From assembly GCF_018882365.1 (NCBI RefSeq), contig NZ_JACVOP010000003.1, forward strand, positions 221,317 through 285,316: a stretch of 64,000 bases of DNA, in the 5' to 3' direction. Position 1 is the first letter of the stretch. Each line of letters begins with the position of its first letter. The notes below the pieces were generated by a model that was not told where the DNA came from, did not search any database, and saw only the letters and a program-made list of their open reading frames with translations. Positions 1 to 10,553 of this stretch are shown one piece after another. This stretch comes from Polynucleobacter sp. 71A-WALBACH (GTDB taxonomy: Bacteria; Pseudomonadota; Gammaproteobacteria; Burkholderiales; Burkholderiaceae). A program made the position numbers and the translations under genes.

Positions 1-795
1 CAACATGGGTATCACCCGTCTCGGGAAATACACCGAGGTAGCGCGCAAGAGGCCTTCATCATCCAAAGGCTTACCTGGCTGAACATAATGCGATACGTCA
101 GCAATAGCGACGATGAGACGCCAAGCCTTGCTCTTGCCGTACATGACTGGCTCGCAATACACCGCATCATCAAAGTCACGGGCATCAGCACCATCAATAG
201 TGACTAAAGGAACATCACGTAAATCAACGCGGCCTTCAAGGTCAGTTTGCTGAACAGTATCAGGCAAAGCATCGGCCTCTTTTTTCACTGCCGCTGAAAA
301 TTCATGGGGAACGCCGTATTTACGAACAGCGATTTCAATTTCCATGCCGGGATCATCTATCTCACCAAGCACTTCAACAACACGACCAACAGCTTGACGA
401 TAGCTATCGGGATAGTCAATGATTTCAACACTCACCACTTGACCTAATTTGGCATTGCCCTGGCCTTTTGGTGGGATCAAAATATCGTGGCCGATACGCT
501 TATCTTCCGGCGCAACAATGAGGACACCATTCTCATTTAAGAGGCGTCCAATCACTACCTTATTTGCGTGCAGAATCACATCAACGATCTGACCTTCTGG
601 TCGACCGCGACGATCTGTTCCCAATACTCTGACATTTACTCTATCCCCATGCATGACGCGGGACATTTCTCTTTCAGAAAGAAAAATATCTTCGCCACCG
701 TCATCCGGGATAACAAATCCAAATCCATCTCGGTGACCTTGGACTGTACCTAAGCGGTCAGCCTCTCGTGGCACCAAGTTTTTTGCTTTACGCAT
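1..795 (-). CDS. rnr: Ribonuclease R, N-terminal part (cut by window start)
   Basis: A 3'-5' exoribonuclease of the RNB (RNase II) family that degrades structured RNA. The visible 265 codons hold two OB-fold cold-shock-like domains (around residues 15-75 and 80-150) and the start of the catalytic RNB domain. The motif DGADARDFDDAV (about residues 210-221) supplies the acidic metal-binding residues. The ATG at 795 has AAGGA six bases upstream, and the frame before it closes at once, so this is the true start. Starting there, the protein lacks the N-terminal helix-turn-helix extension of about 80 residues found in E. coli RNase R. The C-terminal S1 domain lies outside the window. It is transcribed divergently from tRNA-Leu. 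Confidence 0.93.
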   Translation of the reverse strand, partial: MRKAKNLVPREADRLGTVQGHRDGFGFVIPDDGGEDIFLSEREMSRVMHGDRVNVRVLGTDRRGRPEGQIVDVILHANKVVIGRLLNENGVLIVAPEDKRIGHDILIPPKGQGNAKLGQVVSVEIIDYPDSYRQAVGRVVEVLGEIDDPGMEIEIAVRKYGVPHEFSAAVKKEADALPDTVQQTDLEGRVDLRDVPLVTIDGADARDFDDAVYCEPVMYGKSKAWRLIVAIADVSHYVQPGKPLDDEGLLRATSVYFPRRVIPML

Positions 796-924
796 TTAAT
801 TCCTTCGGCAATCCATGCCTTATATATCAATGATTATTCTTGCTAAGGCTACTGTATCAAACCACTCGGTCTGAAGGGAAAAAGCCAAAAGGGGTTAGAA
901 AGTGAGCCAAAAGGCGCATACCTT

Positions 925-930
925 TATAAT
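925..930 (+). promoter_or_regulatory. -10 box of the tRNA-Leu promoter
   Basis: A perfect TATAAT lies 8 bases before the first tRNA base, the usual distance for a stable-RNA promoter. No convincing -35 hexamer is seen 16-18 bases upstream. Confidence 0.6.
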
Positions 931-938
931 AACGGCAT

Positions 939-1025
939 GCCCAGGTGGCGAAATTGGTAGACGCACCAGCTTCAGGTGCTGGCGATCGTAAGGTTGTGGG
1001 GGTTCGAGTCCCTTCCTGGGCACCA
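939..1025 (+). tRNA. leu tRNA: tRNA-Leu (anticodon CAG)
   Basis: An 87-base class II tRNA. The acceptor stem GCCCAGG pairs with the 3' CCTGGGC, the anticodon arm CCAGC-TTCAGGT-GCTGG exposes CAG, the variable arm is long, as in tRNA-Leu, and the T arm contains GGTTCGAGTCC. The 3' CCA is encoded. It decodes CUG. The gene is divergent from rnr. An open frame running through it is only a shadow. Confidence 0.97.
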
Positions 1026-1163
1026 AATACACCTACAAAGACCTATATGGGGACTAAATGGCCCTTTTTCAACAGGCAAAACAATCATGGCCCTAGACCT
1101 TATCTAAAGTTCAATTGCTTTAATTTAGATATTTTCAGCAAAAATGCACTAAATGAACTGCAT

Positions 1164-1991
1164 CTAAGCCGGTGGCGAAAAAATGATTCTCAGCTTATTT
1201 TTTAGGCCCGGTGTATTCAATACCTTCATAACGAGCTCACGCCAAACTCGGAAAACCACTTCAATCGGATTATCAGAATAGTTTGGGTGAGTAAGCCCAT
1301 AGGTAATGTCGATGCCCTGCGCCTCTTTTGCGTAAGTGCCAAAGAGGCGATCAAACAAAATTAAAATTCCACCATAATTCTTATCGAGATAAATTGGGTT
1401 GCTTGCATGATGAACTCGATGAGATGAAGGGGTATTAAGAATTCCCTCTAGGATACCTAAGCGACCAATTAGTTTGGTATGAAGCCAAAACTGATACATT
1501 AAGTTAATAGAAAGCATTGTAAAGACGAGAATGGGCGAGAATCCCAAAAATACGAGTGGTAAGAAAAAGATCCAGCTAAACGATAAGAAAGGCATCCACC
1601 CGAGGCGATAGGAGGCAGAAAGGGTCAGCTCATTAGGTGAGTGATGGGTGCTATGAGTAGCCCACATCAAAAATATCTCGTGTGAAGCGCGGTGATACCA
1701 GTAGTAGCAAAATTCTAGACCCACAAACAACGCTACATACACCCACCACTGATTCGGCATTGTGTAGATACGGTATTGCCAAACAAAGCTGGCCATAATG
1801 CCCTGTATTAAAAGACGATTGATCACGCCAGTCAATTGATGGCCTAAGCCAACACCTAATGAGGTTGCACTCTCCCGCCATGGGTAGGGCTTATTAAATT
1901 GTTTTTTATAGAAGTAAGACTCGAGAATAATTGCAATCGCAACTAGCGGCAGAAAGAACGTTAACTGATAGGGGGCGAAATACTGTTCCAT
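1164..1991 (-). CDS. Sterol desaturase / fatty acid hydroxylase family membrane protein
   Basis: A 275-aa integral membrane di-iron oxygenase of the fatty-acid-hydroxylase superfamily. Three histidine boxes are visible: HRASH at residues 100-104, HSTHH at 113-117 and HRVHH at 191-195. They are the ligands expected for the non-haem di-iron centre. Hydrophobic segments lie around residues 8-25, 50-70, 84-98 and 135-170. Such proteins hydroxylate or desaturate lipids or isoprenoids; the substrate cannot be read from sequence. The ATG at 1991 gives the usual family length. It appears to be monocistronic. Confidence 0.87.
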   Translation of the reverse strand: MEQYFAPYQLTFFLPLVAIAIILESYFYKKQFNKPYPWRESATSLGVGLGHQLTGVINRLLIQGIMASFVWQYRIYTMPNQWWVYVALFVGLEFCYYWYHRASHEIFLMWATHSTHHSPNELTLSASYRLGWMPFLSFSWIFFLPLVFLGFSPILVFTMLSINLMYQFWLHTKLIGRLGILEGILNTPSSHRVHHASNPIYLDKNYGGILILFDRLFGTYAKEAQGIDITYGLTHPNYSDNPIEVVFRVWRELVMKVLNTPGLKNKLRIIFSPPA

Positions 1992-2097
1992 TGCTATTTA
2001 ACGTGCATCAGCCAAGTGATTCTAGGCATAGACCTTCGCCAAAATTTGTGGAAGAACACGTGGGAAGGTAAGAATCCATATCCATTCTAATCGCCAC

Positions 2098-2595
2098 TTA
2101 AATCCCCATGTTTCGATGCAAGATCTTAGGCTTCATTTCATCCCAAAGGCTTTCAAACTCTTCCGCCCTATCCTCTGATAGCTTGATGGGCTCAAAGAGG
2201 CCACTAAAGAAGATGGTCTTTTTAGGGGCTAAGGTCTTTTCAAACTCGCTGAGGCCAACTGGCTTATCGTCAATATTCCGCGTTAATTGGGCGGAGCACA
2301 CAATGGCATCAGCATCATCTTGATCAATTACCGCAAATTCGATCAGTTGCTGGGATTTCTCCAAAATCACTAAAGTTCCTCGTGCATAGCAAACTGCCTC
2401 ATGCGCCTGCACAATAAAAGCTAGGAATTGATTTTCTTCATCTGCTTCCATGCGCAAATCATCAATAAAAAAGAGATATTGATCCCGAGCCCCATTCACT
2501 AAAGTAAAGACTTTTGGAATCACACCATGCCCTAAGGCAAGGTTGCGGTAATAAGAGGAGAGTTCAACTGCAAGATTTTCGGCGAAGAGATGCAT
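2098..2595 (-). CDS. Conserved-looking hypothetical protein (165 aa)
   Basis: A 165-aa soluble acidic protein with no signal peptide or membrane segment and no motif that I recognise. It begins 18 bases after the DUF4239 gene on the same strand, so the two are probably co-transcribed. The start codon has no clear Shine-Dalgarno, which fits translation from read-through of the upstream message. Even composition and lack of low complexity argue that it is real. No function is proposed. Confidence 0.7.
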   Translation of the reverse strand: MHLFAENLAVELSSYYRNLALGHGVIPKVFTLVNGARDQYLFFIDDLRMEADEENQFLAFIVQAHEAVCYARGTLVILEKSQQLIEFAVIDQDDADAIVCSAQLTRNIDDKPVGLSEFEKTLAPKKTIFFSGLFEPIKLSEDRAEEFESLWDEMKPKILHRNMGI

Positions 2596-2613
2596 GGCAA
2601 TAAAAAGAGTGGG

Positions 2614-3399
2614 TTATTCAGTACGAGTTTTAATAGACTCAATAATTTTAAGGAAGGGGTCAGCCTTCACGGAACTTTGACCTTTAAACGGTTGATCCGT
2701 AATCACCAAGAGTGAGATTAGGGCTCCTAAAGTTACTGGCAAAATTTTCAATCCCATGAAAAAAGAATCGGAAGGCAAAAACAAAGTGTTAATACCAAGT
2801 AAGGCCGTCATACAAATGATGATGACAACCCAAAATAAGTTAGGCAATCGCACTGATGAGCGCTCGATTCGGGACTCCCTGCTTTCAGCAACCTCCTCAG
2901 CCTTTTTGAGAATATCGGTATACATTGCGGTCTGCCTATTGGTATGAGGCTCAAGGGATAGTAGCTTGCGAGAAATCCCCCGCCAAAGCATATGCGTCTT
3001 TGAGCTACCGAGACCATCCTTCATTAAATCCCACTCATCATAGACAATCGAGTTCATATAGTCGAATAGCTCTTTACGCATAGGCGCGATTGCGGGATCA
3101 CCATAGCGCACCAGCAGACGATCAAGATTGTTAATTTGACCTGCTTCTCTAGAAACTAAAGATTGCACTTCGCGAAAATTGGTTTGCGCTTGGTTTAGCA
3201 AGAAACCAATTAACAAGCCGCTTAAGGTAATGATCGATCCAAAAAGACTTAAACCTAAGCGCGTACTGTCTTGGGTAGGTGAAAACATCGGAATGGACTG
3301 CAAAATACGCGGCATTAAGTCCAACAAAACCACGAAGAATAGAACCAGAATAATTAATATCTGGACATTGCTTCGTCTATAAATCCAATTGAAAAACAT
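2614..3399 (-). CDS. DUF4239 (bestrophin-like) membrane protein
   Basis: A 261-aa membrane protein with hydrophobic segments at about residues 12-30, 50-68, 190-208 and 215-235. The two segments on each side enclose a charged, helical soluble region (about 75-185). The end, with LVITDQPFKG after the last membrane helix, resembles the C-terminal part of the DUF4239 family, which is annotated as bestrophin-like and has no established role in bacteria. A second member of the same family lies at 48597-49361. It is probably the first gene of a two-gene unit with the 165-aa hypothetical protein. Confidence 0.72.
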   Translation of the reverse strand: MFFNWIYRRSNVQILIILVLFFVVLLDLMPRILQSIPMFSPTQDSTRLGLSLFGSIITLSGLLIGFLLNQAQTNFREVQSLVSREAGQINNLDRLLVRYGDPAIAPMRKELFDYMNSIVYDEWDLMKDGLGSSKTHMLWRGISRKLLSLEPHTNRQTAMYTDILKKAEEVAESRESRIERSSVRLPNLFWVVIIICMTALLGINTLFLPSDSFFMGLKILPVTLGALISLLVITDQPFKGQSSVKADPFLKIIESIKTRTE

Positions 3400-3419
3400 A
3401 TGCGCCCTTAAATAGCTTA

Positions 3420-4106
3420 TTAATTACCTAGAGTATTTTTTAAGAAAGCCATAGTGCGTTCCCAGGCCAAATCAGCAGCAGCTGGGTTGTACTGTAATGG
3501 TGGCAGACCTCTAGAATCCGACTTCGGATTAGCAAAGGCGTGTTTAGCGTCATAGCGCTGGAAATCATAGTTGACTCCAGCTGCTTTCAGTTTTTCTTCT
3601 AATTGGTCAACACCAGCGATCGAGAAGAAATCATCATGAAGAGCCCAATGAGCCAACATCGGCTTTTGAATAGCCGAGGCATCAACGTACTCCAGTGGAG
3701 GATAGCCATACCAAACTACCGTGCCATCAGATTCCGGAACGAGGCCAGCTGACAATACCGTAAGTGCCCCACCCATACAAAAGCCAGTGACCGCAACTTT
3801 GCCACTACCAGTTGCCTTGAGATATTGAACGGCGCCGCGGATATCTTGGCTGGCAGCATCGCCAAAATTCAGATCATTCATCAGGTGTTCAGCTTCATTA
3901 GCTTCTAGGGCGAGCTTGCCACGATATAGATCTGGAACCAAGGCGCGATAGCCTGCTTTGGCTAAACGGTTGGCAACATTTTTAATCTCATCATCAAGAC
4001 CCCACCACTCCTGAATAACTACAACGCCAGGCGCATTTTGAGGATTAGCAGGCTCAATTAAATAGGCCTCTACTGAAGTGCCGTCGGGTCTTTGAAATGT
4101 AATCAT
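3420..4106 (-). CDS. Dienelactone hydrolase family protein
   Basis: A 228-aa cytoplasmic alpha/beta hydrolase. The nucleophile elbow GFCMGG places Cys110, with Asp158/159 (ALHDD) and His189 (AKHAF) as the other triad members and Glu33 in the EWWG motif, as in carboxymethylenebutenolidase. The length matches the family. Family members open lactone rings in the chlorocatechol pathway, but many stand-alone copies act on unknown esters. No aromatic-degradation genes are adjacent, so the substrate is unknown. Confidence 0.87.
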   Translation of the reverse strand: MITFQRPDGTSVEAYLIEPANPQNAPGVVVIQEWWGLDDEIKNVANRLAKAGYRALVPDLYRGKLALEANEAEHLMNDLNFGDAASQDIRGAVQYLKATGSGKVAVTGFCMGGALTVLSAGLVPESDGTVVWYGYPPLEYVDASAIQKPMLAHWALHDDFFSIAGVDQLEEKLKAAGVNYDFQRYDAKHAFANPKSDSRGLPPLQYNPAAADLAWERTMAFLKNTLGN

Positions 4107-4136
4107 GACAACCTCTCTTTTGAAAATGAATTGGAC

Positions 4137-5351
4137 TTAGTGCGCCTGTTTATCAGTATGAATATATCCCACCAACCAGAAGGTAAGCAAGCCACAGAAG
4201 GCTGCCCCATAACCCACTAGGTTGTAGTGCTCCATCTTCCCATCGGTACCAATGGTCACGACCACACCGGCCAGCACAGACGCCAATCCTGATGCCAGCA
4301 TTTGTACTGAACCTACTAGGCTCATGAAGGTCCCCCGCATTTTGGCATCCACCACTTGACTCACGATTGCCATCGCCGGAATCATGCGACCTGAAACTAA
4401 AACAAAGAATGCTGTGGAGTTCATCAACACCACCCACAATGGCACAGGCACAAGATTGGTAGTTACCAGTAAAGGAATTAAGCTGATTACAGCAAGCACC
4501 CTAAATACCTTGACCTTACCGTAACGATCCGCCATATGACCAATCAAGCGTGAGCTCATTAGCGTAGCGATCCCGCCACAAAGATAGATTAAGGAAATAT
4601 AAGAGTTATCAATTCCCACATTCGATGTGAGATAGAGGGCAATATAAGGAATCACAGAAAATCCTGTCAACATAATTAGCGCCATAAAAATGAATGCACG
4701 CAGATGCTGATGAGCGACAAAGATATTCCAGATTTGACTGAGGCGACTTCCCTCGTGGGAATGTCCTAAGTGACCAGAGATCTTGGGAATATTGCGATAG
4801 CCTAGATACAGAATCAGACTTGAAACCAAGGCAATGAAAATAAAGGGGGCACGCCACCCTAAAGATGGAATGTTATTGGCTAGAAATAAGCTGAGCGGAA
4901 CTCCCGCCACAGTCGATACCGAGAAAGCGGACATCACTGTTCCCAAAGCCTTGCCTCTACGCTCAAACGGAATGGAGTCGGCAATGATGGTTTGAACCAA
5001 TGAACCCAATATGCCGCCAAACGCTCCCGCGAAAGCTCGCGCGATAAAAAGAGAATGGTAGTCAGGGGCTAAGCCGCAAACTAAGGTAGCAATAATGAAA
5101 CAGGCATACAAACTGAGAAGCAGCACTCGCCTCTCAAAGCGATCCACGAAGTAGGTAGCAAAGACACCAGCAATGGCAGCGGCAAAAGTGTAGGAAGAAA
5201 GTAATAGGCCGAACTGATGCGTATTGATATTGAGCTCACGAATAAATTCGGGGCCCAAGGGCATCATGATCATGAAGTCCAAGATGTGGGTGAACTGAAT
5301 TCCGGCCAAGGAGAATAAGAAAAAGCGCTCTTTCTGCTTTCCTCCTGGCAT
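4137..5351 (-). CDS. MFS transporter
   Basis: A 12-helix major facilitator of about 404 aa (409 if translation begins at the upstream TTG at 5366). The first cytoplasmic loop carries the MFS motif region (FVDRFERRVLLL), and the mirrored loop in the second half reads GHMADRYGKVKVF. The overall pattern is like sugar-efflux or drug-efflux members of the DHA1 group. The ATG at 5351 is preferred over TTG 5366 because a GAG lies seven bases ahead of it. The substrate is unknown. It is divergent from the channel-like gene at 5449. Confidence 0.82.
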   Translation of the reverse strand: MPGGKQKERFFLFSLAGIQFTHILDFMIMMPLGPEFIRELNINTHQFGLLLSSYTFAAAIAGVFATYFVDRFERRVLLLSLYACFIIATLVCGLAPDYHSLFIARAFAGAFGGILGSLVQTIIADSIPFERRGKALGTVMSAFSVSTVAGVPLSLFLANNIPSLGWRAPFIFIALVSSLILYLGYRNIPKISGHLGHSHEGSRLSQIWNIFVAHQHLRAFIFMALIMLTGFSVIPYIALYLTSNVGIDNSYISLIYLCGGIATLMSSRLIGHMADRYGKVKVFRVLAVISLIPLLVTTNLVPVPLWVVLMNSTAFFVLVSGRMIPAMAIVSQVVDAKMRGTFMSLVGSVQMLASGLASVLAGVVVTIGTDGKMEHYNLVGYGAAFCGLLTFWLVGYIHTDKQAH

Positions 5352-5448
5352 GTGATGCTCGGTCAAGGGTTTCTTTACATGAAATTAGAGATGTGACATT
5401 ATCAACCCACTAAGAAATCAATGCCTGAGCCCCTCCTTTAAAGCCCTC

Positions 5449-5943
5449 ATGAACCACATCATCACCGCTTTCTCTGACTTTCCTTTTTTAATCCTCATGC
5501 GAGATGCCGCCTGGGGAATTCTTTTCCTTATCTGTATCCTGTTCTTTCATGGCAGCGCTATTAACCACGTCTATATGCGCTTTGAACGCCTCACCCGCCA
5601 AAATCTTGCCAAACACGAATACAACCGTGTTTTCTTTCACTTTTATGCCACTTTCGTTTTTTTGGCCATGTTCCACCTACTAGAGATCTTCTTTTGGTCG
5701 GTCTTCATCATTGGTTTGGGCATTATGAAAGCACCCATTGACGCCATTCTCTTTGCCGGTAGCTGCTATACAACCGTAGGCTTTGAATCCGATAACTTGC
5801 TGGATGGATGGAAAACCTTTGCGTTCTTCATCTCCTTCAGCGGCCTATTTTCTTTAGCATGGACCACTTCCATCATGATTGGCATGACCACCGCCTATAA
5901 AAATGCCTGGGATCAAAAGTACCGTAATACCAGCGCGTATTAG
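5449..5943 (+). CDS. Two-helix potassium-channel-like membrane protein
   Basis: A 164-aa membrane protein with hydrophobic helices near residues 18-35, 62-90 and 125-148. Between the last two is a pore-like segment, CYTTVGFESDN (about residues 101-111), that resembles the TTVGYGD selectivity filter of K+ channels, with Phe replacing Tyr and Glu-Ser replacing Gly-Asp. This suggests an ion-channel-fold protein, but selectivity for potassium is not assured. No regulatory RCK domain is fused to it. Start assigned at the first ATG; no good Shine-Dalgarno is visible. Confidence 0.65.
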   Translation: MNHIITAFSDFPFLILMRDAAWGILFLICILFFHGSAINHVYMRFERLTRQNLAKHEYNRVFFHFYATFVFLAMFHLLEIFFWSVFIIGLGIMKAPIDAILFAGSCYTTVGFESDNLLDGWKTFAFFISFSGLFSLAWTTSIMIGMTTAYKNAWDQKYRNTSAY

Positions 5944-6016
5944 GCTAAATCACTCAAATTTCTGCAATTGAGAGGGATAGGGTGTATCATTAGGGTTAAC
6001 CCTTAAGGAGCTCACC

Positions 6017-6172
6017 ATGGCACATTCAAACTCAGTACAGTTTCACCAAGCACCCATTTTCAGCTTTAAGCCTTTATTTGCTATTAAAGACTTCTTTAGC
6101 CTGCTCGCAGCAGCATTTTCAGAAGCTAAAGTAATGGAGCAGAAATCACGTAAAACTAGTGGAAATTGGTAA
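6017..6172 (+). CDS. Small hypothetical protein (51 aa)
   Basis: A 51-codon frame beginning ATG GCA CAT with AAGGAG seven bases upstream, a very good ribosome binding site. The product is weakly basic with a central semi-hydrophobic stretch (about residues 13-35) and a charged C-terminus ending SGNW. It is followed 50 bases later by a strong hairpin terminator. The binding site, length and terminator together support a real short gene. I recognise no family. Confidence 0.72.
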   Translation: MAHSNSVQFHQAPIFSFKPLFAIKDFFSLLAAAFSEAKVMEQKSRKTSGNW

Positions 6173-6220
6173 TTTACTGCTGAATTACCCCTGTTTTAGG
6201 CTATTTATGGCTGTATTTAC

Positions 6221-6255
6221 AAAAAAAGCCTCTGAATGTTTCAGGGGCTTTTTTA
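6221..6255. terminator. Bidirectional rho-independent terminator
   Basis: A-run, then GCCTCTGAA, a short loop, TTCAGGGGC, then a T-run: a 9-bp stem with one G-T wobble flanked by A and T tracts. It can end transcription of the 51-aa gene on plus and of the 167-aa gene arriving from the other side on minus. Confidence 0.85.
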
Positions 6256-6270
6256 ATTCAACTGCAATCT

Positions 6271-6774
6271 CTAGCGCTTAATGTAATAGCCATAAACACA
6301 GCGTGAACCACCCCGAGAGGGATTATGCGTATCGTGAATAATCCCATCAACTACCGCTGCTAAGTGCTTAGAAACCTTCACGATTAATCTACCCGCCGGT
6401 AGTTCATTGGCCAGCATATGGACTTGGCAGCCAGCCCCGATTTTCATGGTGGGAACCCACTCAAACCCATGACTAACAATATAGCCATGAAAAACATTGC
6501 GATGATTGCCGTTACGAGGTGAGACGCCTTTGGCATTGAGTCTTCTGGCCAACTTATCATTTCGTTGATCTGCATAGCTAGCATTGGCAGCACGAAGATC
6601 CTCATAGACCTGCATATAGGGCAACTCGGCAGCAATGGCGATGGCACGAACCACGCAGTCACCAGCACCCCCTTTAAATCCTGCGGCCTCCCTACCCCCA
6701 TCATTAAATTGAAAACCAAGTGCCCGCCCTTGAGCAGCAGTTATTTTGGTAAAGGGGTTAAGAAAGCCAAACAT
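6271..6774 (-). CDS. Papain-fold cysteine-protease-like protein (167 aa)
   Basis: A 167-aa soluble protein. The motif GDCVVRAIAIA (Cys40) followed by PYMQVYEDL resembles small, phage-associated and bacterial proteins with a papain-like cysteine peptidase fold. His137 (SKHLAAVVDG) and Asp148 (HDTHNPS) lie in the right order and spacing to complete a Cys-His-Asp triad. No signal peptide is visible, so it acts in the cytoplasm. It stands alone between glcB and a terminator; no phage genes flank it. Whether it is an active protease is inference. Confidence 0.65.
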   Translation of the reverse strand: MFGFLNPFTKITAAQGRALGFQFNDGGREAAGFKGGAGDCVVRAIAIAAELPYMQVYEDLRAANASYADQRNDKLARRLNAKGVSPRNGNHRNVFHGYIVSHGFEWVPTMKIGAGCQVHMLANELPAGRLIVKVSKHLAAVVDGIIHDTHNPSRGGSRCVYGYYIKR

Positions 6775-6868
6775 AGGTTCTTTAGGAGATTAATTGCTAG
6801 AGGTCAAAAGAAAAAATGGACTTGCCTTGCGACAAATCCATTTAATTTTGAGACTAAGCAATTGAAAG

Positions 6869-9082
6869 TTAAGCGTGCGCCTTTTTAACTACCAAGCGCC
6901 ATGCATGCAGCAAAGGCTCGGTATAACCATTAGGCTGCTCTAGACCTTTGAATATCAGATCGCTAGCCGCTTTATAAGCATAAGAGTCTTTGAAATTCGG
7001 CATCATTGGCTTGTATAAAGGATCACCCGCATTTTGACCATCAACTACTTTAGCCATACGCTGTAAAGTCTCATTCACTTGCGCTTCAGTCACGATGCCA
7101 TGCAATAACCAGTTCGCGATATGCTGACTAGAAATACGCAAGGTGGCACGATCTTCCATTAAACCTACGTTATGAATGTCAGGCACCTTAGAGCAACCAA
7201 CGCCTTGATCAATCCAACGAACCACATAACCCAAGATACCCTGGCAATTGTTATCTAATTCTTGCTGGATCTCTTCTTTAGACCAGTTGGCTTTTTCAAC
7301 TACTGGAATAGTCAATAAGTCATCGAGCAAAGCTTCTGCTTCTGCAGCAGTATCTAACTGCTCCATTTCTTTTTGCAGTTGCGCTACGTTAACTTGATGG
7401 TAGTGCAATGCATGCAATGTCGCAGCAGTTGGTGAAGGCACCCAAGCGGTATTAGCACCCGCCTTTGGATGAACAATCTTTTGCTCAAGCATCGCCTTCA
7501 TCAGGTCTGGCATAGCCCACATACCCTTACCGATTTGAGCGCGTCCACGCAAGCCACAATCCAAACCAGCCAGAACGTTACGACGCTCGTAAGCGGATAA
7601 CCATTTGCTGGTTTTCATATCGCCTTTGCGCATCATTGGACCTGCATGCATCGCTGTATGCATTTCATCACCAGTGCGATCTAGGAAGCCAGTATTAATG
7701 AAGGCTACGCGAGCACCAGCTGCAGCAATAGCAGCCTTGATGTTTGCGCTCATACGACGCTCTTCATCCATGATGCCGAGTTTCACAGTATCCGCAGGCA
7801 AGCCTAATAATTTCTCAACACGGCCAAAGAGTTCGCCAGCAAAGGTAACTTCTTCAGGGCTGTGCATTTTTGGCTTTACGATGTAAACGGAACCTTTACG
7901 TGTATTGCCAATCGCCTGAGTTGCCGGACGATTAATGTCGTGCAATGCGATCAATACAGTAACTACTGCATCCAAGATACCTTCATAAATTTCTTTACCG
8001 TCGCCAGTGATGATGGCTGGGTTAGTCATCAAGTGACCTACGTTACGAAGGAATAACAAAGAACGGCCATGCAAAGTGACAACGCCATCTTTAGCATCAA
8101 CAGCGCCAATGCCAGCAGTGTATTTACGATCCGGGTTCAATGTGCGAGTAAAGGTTTTGCCACCCTTGCTGACTTCTTCAACCAAGGTGCCCTTAAGAAT
8201 ACCTAGCCAGTTTTCGTAAGCAAGCACTTTGTCATCGCCATCCACCGCGGCAATTGAATCTTCCAAATCTAAGATTGTAGAAAGCGCTGCTTCAAGCACA
8301 ACGTCATTTACACCAGCAGCATCACTAGCTCCGATGGTTTTAGTCTTATTGATTTCAATATCGATGTGTACACCGTTATTGCGCAGGAGAACAGAGGAAG
8401 GCGCAGATGCGTCACCTTGATAACCTACAAACTGCTTCTCATCAGCAAGACCGGTTTTGCTGCCATCCTTCAGGCTGACAGCTAACTTACTACCATCAAT
8501 TGTGTAAGCGGTAGCATCTGCATGCGAACCTTTAGCCAATGGTGCGGACTGATCCAAGAATTTGCGGGCAAAGGCAACTACCTTAGCGCCACGAATTGGG
8601 TTGTATGCACCAGCCTTAGTTGCGCCATCTTCTTCAGAAATAACGTCAGTACCGTAGAGAGCATCATACAAAGAGCCCCAACGTGCGTTGGCAGCATTTA
8701 ATGCGTAACGCGCATTCAGAACTGGCACCACTAACTGAGGACCAGCTTGAAGCGCTAATTCATCATCTACATTCTTAGTAGTGCCCAGAACTTTTCCTGG
8801 CACTTCATCTAAGTAACCGATTTCTTTCAGGTGCTTGCGGTAGGCAGGCATATCTTTGATTGGACCAGGATTGGCTTGATGCCACTTATCTAAATCCAAT
8901 TGCAAGCGATCACGCTTAGCTAACAAAGCTTCATTTTTTGGACCTAGGTCTTTAACGATCTCATCAAAACCCTTCCAAAAGTCAGCGCTTTTGATACCTG
9001 TGCCAGGCAGAACCTTATCTTCAATGAAACGATATAGGGGTGTAGCCACTTGAAGGCTATTACATTGTGTACGTGCAGTCAT
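6869..9082 (-). CDS. glcB: Malate synthase G
   Basis: A 737-aa cytoplasmic enzyme that condenses glyoxylate with acetyl-CoA to malate in the glyoxylate or glycolate pathway. Diagnostic G-isoform segments are present throughout, including [23 protein letters not shown] and the C-terminal [12 protein letters not shown]. The length is close to the usual 720-730 aa. The ATG at 9082 has GAGG eight bases upstream. No isocitrate lyase or glycolate oxidase gene is adjacent, and the gene appears to be monocistronic. Confidence 0.97.
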   Translation of the reverse strand: MTARTQCNSLQVATPLYRFIEDKVLPGTGIKSADFWKGFDEIVKDLGPKNEALLAKRDRLQLDLDKWHQANPGPIKDMPAYRKHLKEIGYLDEVPGKVLGTTKNVDDELALQAGPQLVVPVLNARYALNAANARWGSLYDALYGTDVISEEDGATKAGAYNPIRGAKVVAFARKFLDQSAPLAKGSHADATAYTIDGSKLAVSLKDGSKTGLADEKQFVGYQGDASAPSSVLLRNNGVHIDIEINKTKTIGASDAAGVNDVVLEAALSTILDLEDSIAAVDGDDKVLAYENWLGILKGTLVEEVSKGGKTFTRTLNPDRKYTAGIGAVDAKDGVVTLHGRSLLFLRNVGHLMTNPAIITGDGKEIYEGILDAVVTVLIALHDINRPATQAIGNTRKGSVYIVKPKMHSPEEVTFAGELFGRVEKLLGLPADTVKLGIMDEERRMSANIKAAIAAAGARVAFINTGFLDRTGDEMHTAMHAGPMMRKGDMKTSKWLSAYERRNVLAGLDCGLRGRAQIGKGMWAMPDLMKAMLEQKIVHPKAGANTAWVPSPTAATLHALHYHQVNVAQLQKEMEQLDTAAEAEALLDDLLTIPVVEKANWSKEEIQQELDNNCQGILGYVVRWIDQGVGCSKVPDIHNVGLMEDRATLRISSQHIANWLLHGIVTEAQVNETLQRMAKVVDGQNAGDPLYKPMMPNFKDSYAYKAASDLIFKGLEQPNGYTEPLLHAWRLVVKKAHA

Positions 9083-9143
9083 CTATAAACCTCAAAACAA
9101 ATATGTCAATTGAATATACAAAAGTTAATTAAAAAATTACTTA

Positions 9144-10511
<1,368 letters not shown>

Positions 10512-10553
10512 TTAGTTTGTTAAATACAGAATCAGTTTCTTGTTTGCTTCTTT

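Noticed and set aside
945..1205. 86-aa open frame across tRNA-Leu
   Set aside because: It reads through the tRNA gene and has no ribosome binding site or family match.
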